Source: JALZAH01 sp051000755 (GTDB lineage Bacteria > Actinomycetota > Acidimicrobiia > Acidimicrobiales > Palsa-688). From it: a stretch of 9,350 bases of DNA. Positions 5,970-9,350 of the stretch are shown piece by piece. Under the pieces are notes generated by a model that worked only from the letters and a program-made list of their open reading frames with translations, was not told the DNA's origin and made no database searches. The position numbers and the translations under genes are program-made. Positions within the stretch are counted from its first letter, which is position 1. The number at the start of each line of letters is the position of its first letter. The stretch lies in NCBI GenBank assembly GCA_051000755.1, contig JBPCNZ010000031.1:1-9350 (forward strand). Reading direction: 5' to 3'.

Positions 5970-6007
5970 ACCAGAAATCATGAACTCCAGTTACCAGGAA
6001 ATCATGA
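5968..6007 (+). repeat. Direct repeat TTACCAG(G)AAATCATGA, two copies
   Basis: TTACCAGAAATCATGA (5968-5983) and TTACCAGGAAATCATGA (5991-6007) differ by one inserted G. Each ends in ATCATGA, the heptamer that occurs reversed at the first parA start. The 24-bp spacing of the TCATGA cores is close to two helical turns plus a few bases. A likely role is binding site for one of the RHH proteins. Confidence 0.6.
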
Positions 6008-6097
6008 TTAGTGGTCGGCGGCTTGTTCTAGGGAGGACACCTGCGAGCAGATCCATGAGCTTGGCACCAACTGTCATACCTGGACCCGTAGAGTGGT

Positions 6098-6130
6098 TCT
6101 GTGCGGCACAGCCCGTCTGTGCCGCACAGA
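6098..6130. promoter_or_regulatory. 14-bp perfect inverted repeat, candidate parS/operator of the second cassette
   Basis: TCTGTGCGGCACAG (6098-6111) and CTGTGCCGCACAGA (6117-6130) are exact reverse complements separated by CCCGT. Each arm is itself almost a palindrome (CTGTGCsGCACAG, broken only at the centre), so the site contains two 13-bp dyads 18 bp apart. It lies 35 bp before the second parA start, with a possible -10 (TAGAGT, 6089-6094) just upstream. In type Ib partition systems the centromere and operator sit upstream of parA, which fits. A simple transcription-factor operator or attenuator hairpin are alternatives. Confidence 0.55.
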
Positions 6131-6165
6131 CTGGTTGTATCAGCCATATGGAGGAACAGAACCCG

Positions 6166-6750
6166 ATGAAGATCGCAGTAGCCAACGTCAAAGGCGGCGT
6201 TGGCAAGACCACCACCGCTGTCTATCTTGCCGCCGTGGCCGCAGAGAAAGGTGGTGTAGTCCTCGTCGATGCCGATCCCCAAGCGTCCGCCGCCGAATGG
6301 CTCGATGAGCAGCCCATCGACGGAGTGAACTTGGTAGAGGCGCCCTCGGAGCGCCTGGTGGCCCGGGCCGTCGACCTCGGCGACGGGACCACCGTCATCT
6401 TGGACACGCCACCTGGCGCTGAACGCCTCGTCCGGGCCGCGCTGGAGAACGTCGACGCCGTGGTGATCCCCACTCGAGCCGGGGCGCTTGAAGTCAGCCG
6501 AGTCCAAGCCACTCTCGCCATGATCCCTGAAGGGGTGCGCTTCGGCTTGGTCGTGACCGCAGCCCGTACTCAGACCAAGGATTACCGTGAAACCGTCGCC
6601 GCGTGGGAAGCCGCCGGCGTACCGGTGTGGGGGAGCGTGCCCGAGCGAGTCGCGGTCGCTGCCGGCCCCGACGGTCCGCTGTCGTCCCAGGCGCTCGACG
6701 CCTACCGCTTGGTCCTCACCGCCGCGGGCGGGGTGGAGGTAACCCGATGA
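6166..6750 (+). CDS. parA: ParA-family partition ATPase, second cassette
   Basis: A 194-aa small ParA ATPase. Walker A KGGVGKTT is at residues 9-16, A' VLVDADPQAS at 32-41 and Walker B TTVILDTPPG at 75-84, all canonical. The frame is open back to 5980, but that extension is encoded by the repeat region. The ATG at 6166 has GGAGGA (6150-6155) ten bases upstream and places MKIAVANVKGGVGKTT at the N-terminus, as in the family. It overlaps the next gene by ATGA, and the two have a strong coupled arrangement. Unlike the first ATPase it keeps the common DTPPG after Walker B. Together with its partner it forms a complete second type Ib-like partition cassette on the same strand, 209 bp after the first cassette. 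Confidence 0.9.
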   Translation: MKIAVANVKGGVGKTTTAVYLAAVAAEKGGVVLVDADPQASAAEWLDEQPIDGVNLVEAPSERLVARAVDLGDGTTVILDTPPGAERLVRAALENVDAVVIPTRAGALEVSRVQATLAMIPEGVRFGLVVTAARTQTKDYRETVAAWEAAGVPVWGSVPERVAVAAGPDGPLSSQALDAYRLVLTAAGGVEVTR

Positions 6751-7058
6751 GCGCGGGCGACCGCATCGCCAGGAGCGCTAAGCAGGCCGCCGAGGGCCCA
6801 GCCAAGGCCCCCTTTCGGAAGCCGACCGGTCGAGCGTCCTACCCGCGTCGGGTAACGCTCGATCTCGACGACACCCGTTATGACTTCATGCGAGAAGCCG
6901 CATGGCAGCACAGGTCCTCCGTCGCTGAGCTGCTCCGCTCCGCGATCGACCTTCTTGCCGGCGACCCGACGGCCATGCAGAAAGTCGCTGCCGCCGCCAG
7001 CGTCGACGCCGGCCCCCCCATCAGCAAAACCAAGCGAGCAGCCCGGTCCACCCCCTGA
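6747..7058 (+). CDS. Ribbon-helix-helix DNA-binding partner of ParA, second cassette
   Basis: A 103-aa protein with a basic disordered N-terminus (about residues 1-33), then strand RRVTLDL (34-40), helix DTRYDFMREAAWQHR and helix SVAELLRSAIDLLA, the ribbon-helix-helix pattern. An Ala/Lys-rich tail of about 30 residues follows. The ATG overlaps the parA stop as ATGA and is preceded by GGAGGT six bases upstream, a strong start. The fold and position match the partner of the first cassette, but the sequences differ clearly outside the fold, so the two probably recognise different DNA sites. Expected roles are binding the upstream dyads, autorepression and ParA stimulation. Confidence 0.78.
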   Translation: MSAGDRIARSAKQAAEGPAKAPFRKPTGRASYPRRVTLDLDDTRYDFMREAAWQHRSSVAELLRSAIDLLAGDPTAMQKVAAAASVDAGPPISKTKRAARSTP

Positions 7059-7106
7059 TCCGCTGGTGCGGCCGGTCACCCGCATTCCAACGGCATGGAC
7101 CACCGA

Positions 7107-7112
7107 TACGAT
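7107..7112 (+). promoter_or_regulatory. Candidate -10 box (TACGAT) for the nucleotidyltransferase pair
   Basis: TACGAT fits TANNNT and lies seven bases before the GTG at 7120, predicting a leaderless message. TTCCAA (7085-7090) at 16 bases is a weak possible -35. A separate promoter here would free the pair from the parA operon. Confidence 0.4.
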
Positions 7113-7119
7113 AAGCGGC

Positions 7120-7356
7120 GTGACCCCTGAGCCTGAAGTGGTCGACGTCACCGAGCGCATGACAGCTTGGGCCGACACAGGGCCGCCCAGCCGCTCGGAT
7201 GACGTCTCTGTCGTCTTCCACGGGGAGACCGGCCGGCGTGCATCCACCGAGGACCTGATGAAGGCTATCGCCCAAGTCGAAGACGACATCGCCAACGACG
7301 TACACGACCGGGACTGGGCAGCATGGGCGACCGAGATGCGCCACCACTCCAACTAG
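7120..7356 (+). CDS. Small acidic protein, possible antitoxin partner of the nucleotidyltransferase
   Basis: A 78-aa, Asp/Glu-rich protein (VTPEPEVVDVTERMTAWADT, STEDLMKAIAQVEDDIANDV). The GTG at 7120 is chosen because of the -10 box seven bases upstream; the open frame before it overlaps the RHH gene and is proline-rich shadow sequence. It ends 34 bases inside the following nucleotidyltransferase gene, a coupling typical of two-gene toxin-antitoxin units. I know no named family for it. The acidic character, small size and position make an antitoxin or regulatory partner plausible; that is inference. Confidence 0.6.
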   Translation: MTPEPEVVDVTERMTAWADTGPPSRSDDVSVVFHGETGRRASTEDLMKAIAQVEDDIANDVHDRDWAAWATEMRHHSN

Positions 7357-7861
7357 AGCGCATCCTGCGAGTGCTTGCCGCGCACCAAGTGCAGTACATC
7401 CTCGTCGGCGGCGCCGGCGCCCAGGCCCACGCCGCCACTCGAGCAACCACCGATGTCGACACCTGCCTTCGCTGGACCCGCCAAAACAGGGAAAGAGCTG
7501 CGGCGGCACTCGCCGAGCTCCACGCCGGCTACCGCGTCGAGGGTATGAAGGAGCCGTTCCCCGCCCCGCTCGATGAGCGAATGATCACAGCGTCAGAGAT
7601 CTCCACGTGGCGTACCGACGCCGGCGACATCGACACTCTTCGAGGGCTACCCACCAAAGACGGGCTCCGACGGCTTGCCAGCTACGAGGACCTCGCCCCC
7701 GATCGAAGCGGATGACCGTCGCCGGCGTCGAAGTCGACGTTGCGTCCCTAGAGGACATCATCATCTCGAAAGAGGCCATCGACCGGCCGACAGATCGCGA
7801 AACCCTCCCCGAGCTCCGGGCCCTGCGAGATGCCGGAGGCGGCCCAGGTGTCCAGCACTGA
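7323..7861 (+). pseudogene. AbiEii-like nucleotidyltransferase with one frameshift
   Basis: The N-terminal part is a minimal nucleotidyltransferase domain: YILVGGAGAQAHAATRATTD followed by VDTCLRW gives the GG...(8-9)...R-x-T-x-DVD signature, in which the two aspartates bind metal for NTP transfer. RRLASYEDLAP then runs into a stop at 7713-7715. Adding one C to the five-C run at 7694-7698 continues in frame as SKRMTVAGVEVDVASLEDII, ISKEAIDRPTDRETLPELRA and a stop at 7859-7861, giving about 179 residues. VEVDVASLEDIIISK supplies the third acidic position and the family's typical 'L-x-D-l-I-x-x-K' end. Related AbiEii/MenT-type enzymes are toxins that modify tRNA or other targets, but many relatives are uncharacterised. 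The ATG at 7323 overlaps the acidic partner. An assembly indel is the likelier explanation of the break. Confidence 0.7.
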
Positions 7862-7922
7862 CCCCGAAACCTGACCCGTGAGGACAGCCCGAACGTTTCG
7901 TTACGGGGGGGCGGCTGGACCG

Positions 7923-8129
7923 TCAGTTTTCGTCGAGGTGCAGCACGGCGACTACTTCGGAGAGGACGACATCGTGCGTCTCGACGACGACTATGGCCGG
8001 ACATCCTGACCAGCCCCGGTGAGCTCGGCGTGGCCCGGAGGCGGAACGGCATACGGGAACCGCAGACGCCAGAGGTGGTGCTGAACGGCGGGGTGTCCGT
8101 ATGGGCCGCCCGGTGACCTGCCCGGTCAT
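7923..8129 (-). CDS. Uncertain leftward ORF, possible fragment
   Basis: The ATG at 8129 lies six bases after the TAG of the neighbouring leftward frame and reads MTGQVTGRPIRTP, then a low-quality Ser/Arg/Pro-rich middle. It ends with a protein-like tail (IVVVETHDVVLSEVVAVLHL, DEN). An adjacent frame across the middle reads FPYAVPPPGHAELTGAGQDV, so a corrected protein may differ from the raw frame. The tail recalls the C-terminal strand of flavin-reductase-like proteins, but this is weak. The opposite strand reads VFVEVQHGDYFGEDDIVRLD over the same bases and is equally plausible, so the coding strand is unresolved. Confidence 0.25.
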   Translation of the reverse strand: MTGQVTGRPIRTPRRSAPPLASAVPVCRSASGPRRAHRGWSGCPAIVVVETHDVVLSEVVAVLHLDEN

Positions 8130-8135
8130 CGGGGG

Positions 8136-8354
8136 CTATCCGCGAAACACCAGGTCAACCTTCGGACCCGTGAGGTGTGCGGAGCCAGCCCGGCGCACCG
8201 CAGCGTGTGCTTCCTCCAGCTTGCACACCACCCGACCTGCGTCGGCGGGCACGCCCGCCCAGAACGGCTCTTTTGTGCGTCTTGGACCCGAGGCCACGAT
8301 GACCCCGCCCGTGCGCAGATCGCCGGATCTGGCGATGGCTGGGCTGACCTCACA
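8136..8354 (-). CDS. Short leftward coding-like frame, start unresolved
   Basis: This frame reads CEVSPAIARSGDLRTGGVIV, ASGPRRTKEPFWAGVPADAG, RVVCKLEEAHAAVRRAGSAH and LTGPKVDLVFRG before TAG (8138-8136). The composition is balanced, third positions are G/C-rich, and a clear amphipathic helix (CKLEEAHAAVRRAG) is flanked by strands, unlike the Arg/Ser/Pro shadow frames around it. The first in-frame start is GTG at 8297, which would leave 53 residues and cut the conserved-looking beginning. A frameshifted upstream start such as GTG 8353 is possible. I recognise no family. Confidence 0.35.
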   Translation of the reverse strand, partial: CEVSPAIARSGDLRTGGVIVASGPRRTKEPFWAGVPADAGRVVCKLEEAHAAVRRAGSAHLTGPKVDLVFRG

Positions 8355-8521
8355 ATTCGGGGCAGGACTCGGAACCGGCGTCTTTCCTGACCGCTCTCGG
8401 TGGCGCCGTGAAGCAGGTCCGACCCCGGAAGTGGCTCCTTCTCGGTTGGTGCTGCGCTCCTGGACGGCGCTTCTTCACCGCAGACGTCTCTGCTCCCCCT
8501 CGGTAAGAGGACTGGCGGGGG
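8355..8521. other. Unresolved stretch before ssb
   Basis: Frames on both strands are open but have Arg/Ser/Pro-rich translations without ribosome sites or family-like segments. It may hold the upstream part of the leftward frame that ends at 8136. I see no repeat or RNA structure here. Confidence 0.3.
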
Positions 8522-8527
8522 TTGACA
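8522..8527 (+). promoter_or_regulatory. Perfect -35 hexamer TTGACA upstream of ssb
   Basis: TTGACA matches the sigma-70-type consensus exactly and lies 150 bp before the ssb ATG. The sequence 17 bases downstream (GTCTCC) is a poor -10, so a functional promoter is only possible, not shown. Confidence 0.25.
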
Positions 8528-8677
8528 GCTAACGGCCATGGGGTGTCTCCGCTCCAACGATGTCTCCGCTGCGGGTTTCCCTCTCGGGGTCGGCACTCGT
8601 GCCTTGCCCCGCCCCTTCCCGGCGATGGGTTGCCGGACCCAGCACCACCCGAACCGAACCAAGAAAGGGACCAGACA

Positions 8678-9132
8678 ATGGCAACCGGAAACAACGTGAC
8701 CCTGGTAGGCAACCTCACCCGTGACCCCGAGCTTCACTTCACCCCCTCGGGCGAAGCGACCACCACCTTCGGCCTGGCGGCCAACCGCCGCTGGCAGAAC
8801 CGACAGACCTCCGAGGGGGAAGAGGCCACCAGCTTCTTCGACATCGTGTGCTGGGCCAGCTCGCCGAGAACGTGGCCCAGAGCCTGGGTAAGGGCTCCCG
8901 CATCGTGGTCGAGGGCCGCCTCGATCAGCGCAGCTGGGAGAACACCGAAGGCGACAAGCGCTCGAAGATCGAAGTCACCGCCGACGACAGCCCCAGCCTG
9001 AGGTGGGCCACCGTCACCGTCACCAAGAACGAGCGGACCACCCCTGGCGACCGACCGTCAGCCCAGCCCCCCTCGGGCCCGGCCATACCAGCCGGCAGCA
9101 ACGACTACCGCGAAGGCGAGGAGCCCTTATAA
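8678..9132 (+). CDS. ssb: Single-stranded DNA-binding protein with one frameshift
   Basis: The protein begins MATGNNVTLVGNLTRDPELH, continues through the OB-fold hallmarks TPSGEATTTFGLAANRRW and ATSFFDIVCW, and then loses frame in the GGG at 8853-8855. One extra G restores GQLAENVAQSLGKGSRIVVE, GRLDQRSWENTEGDKRSKIE and PSLRWATVTVTKNER, followed by a short Pro-rich linker. SSB coats single-stranded DNA during replication and repair and recruits partners through its acidic tail. The joined length is about 151 residues, close to actinobacterial SSBs. The tail is REGEEPL, lacking the terminal Phe of the usual '..PF' partner-binding tip. The ATG is preceded by AAAGGGA about eight bases upstream. 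The frameshift is probably an assembly indel, since both halves are well conserved. Given the partition and primase-like genes nearby, it may be an element-borne copy rather than the host's main SSB. Confidence 0.85.
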
Positions 9133-9146
9133 GCTAAGTTAAGGGC
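9123..9146. terminator. Hairpin at the ssb stop, possibly bidirectional terminator
   Basis: GCCCTTA (9123-9129) pairs perfectly with TAAGGGC (9140-9146) around a 10-base AT-rich loop. It covers the ssb stop codon and lies three bases before the stop of the convergent gene on the right, so it could serve both. There is no clear T tract on either side. Confidence 0.5.
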
Positions 9147-9148
9147 GA

Positions 9149-9349
9149 TCATTCTGCCCTGTAGTCGCCGTTGACGATCTTGGCATCGAGAGCTGCAACG
9201 CTCCCACCGGCAAGGAGCCGGGAGATCTCGACTAAGGCTTTCGTCGCTGCTTGGCGAGAGTCCACGACGATGCGTCGCGACTCCTTGGTCTCGAAACCGC
9301 GGTTATCGAGCGTCGTGATCCTCACCAACCACGACTTGCGAAAGACGAA
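9149..9349 (-). CDS. C-terminal end of an unknown convergent gene, cut by the window edge
   Basis: An uninterrupted frame runs from the right edge to TGA (9151-9149). It reads FVFRKSWLVRITTLDNRGFE, TKESRRIVVDSRQAATKALV, EISRLLAGGSVAALDAKIVN and GDYRAE, 66 residues. The balanced composition, a strand pair followed by a helix (AATKALVEISRLLAGGS), and its tidy convergence with ssb at a shared hairpin support a real gene. No start lies in the window. I do not recognise the family. Confidence 0.55.
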   Translation of the reverse strand, partial: FVFRKSWLVRITTLDNRGFETKESRRIVVDSRQAATKALVEISRLLAGGSVAALDAKIVNGDYRAE

Positions 9350-9350
9350 C

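Noticed and set aside
5980..6165. N-terminal extension of the second ParA
   Set aside because: It would translate the repeat and inverted-repeat region; the ATG at 6166 has a good ribosome site and gives the canonical ParA N-terminus.
1..9350. Transposase, integrase or insertion-sequence ends
   Set aside because: No frame shows transposase or recombinase motifs, and I found no terminal inverted repeats with flanking target duplications, so the mobile nature rests only on the replication and partition genes.

Overview
The window is high-GC DNA with actinobacterial features: G/C-ending codons, frequent GTG/TTG starts, GTGA stop/start overlaps, Tat-type secretion, and -10 boxes placed so that transcripts would be nearly leaderless. 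A CHC2 zinc-finger primase-like protein, two ParA/ribbon-helix-helix cassettes, a toxin-like nucleotidyltransferase and an SSB occur together. This suggests a plasmid or an integrated plasmid-like element of an actinobacterium carrying metabolic cargo. I cannot place the species, and I cannot tell chromosome from plasmid.

Layout. Positions 1-1289 hold a leftward (minus) operon: a 47-aa protein, a ~65-aa protein, a ~160-aa protein and a CHC2 zinc-finger protein, joined by three identical GTGA overlaps, then the first codons of another gene at the left edge. Positions 1290-1609 are a divergent gap. Rightward from 1622 come a tiny, probably leaderless gene, a secreted berberine-bridge-type FAD oxidase (1842-3395), a frame-disrupted S4-domain RNA-binding protein gene (3404-3801) and a DUF421/YetF-type membrane protein (3888-4433). 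Positions 4434-5088 have no convincing gene but hold a string of perfect small hairpins. Two tandem cassettes follow: parA-RHH 1 (5110-5956) and parA-RHH 2 (6166-7058). The 209 bp between them holds a palindrome, two direct repeats and a 14-bp perfect inverted repeat, as expected of a centromere/operator. Then come a small acidic protein and an AbiEii-like nucleotidyltransferase (7120-7861), an uncertain leftward pair (7923-8354), a rightward ssb (8678-9132), a hairpin at its stop codon, and the C-terminal end of a convergent unknown gene at the right edge.

How it fits together. The leftward operon looks like a replication module, the ParA/RHH cassettes a segregation module with its DNA site between them, the nucleotidyltransferase pair a possible addiction module, and SSB a replication accessory. 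The oxidase and DUF421 protein look like cargo or host genes.

Caution on quality. At least six genes are broken by single-base shifts, most of them at runs of G or C, and several shifts compensate each other so that the original stop is reached in frame. This looks more like homopolymer indels in the assembly than true gene decay, although the S4 gene may be genuinely degraded. Joined translations described below are reconstructions.
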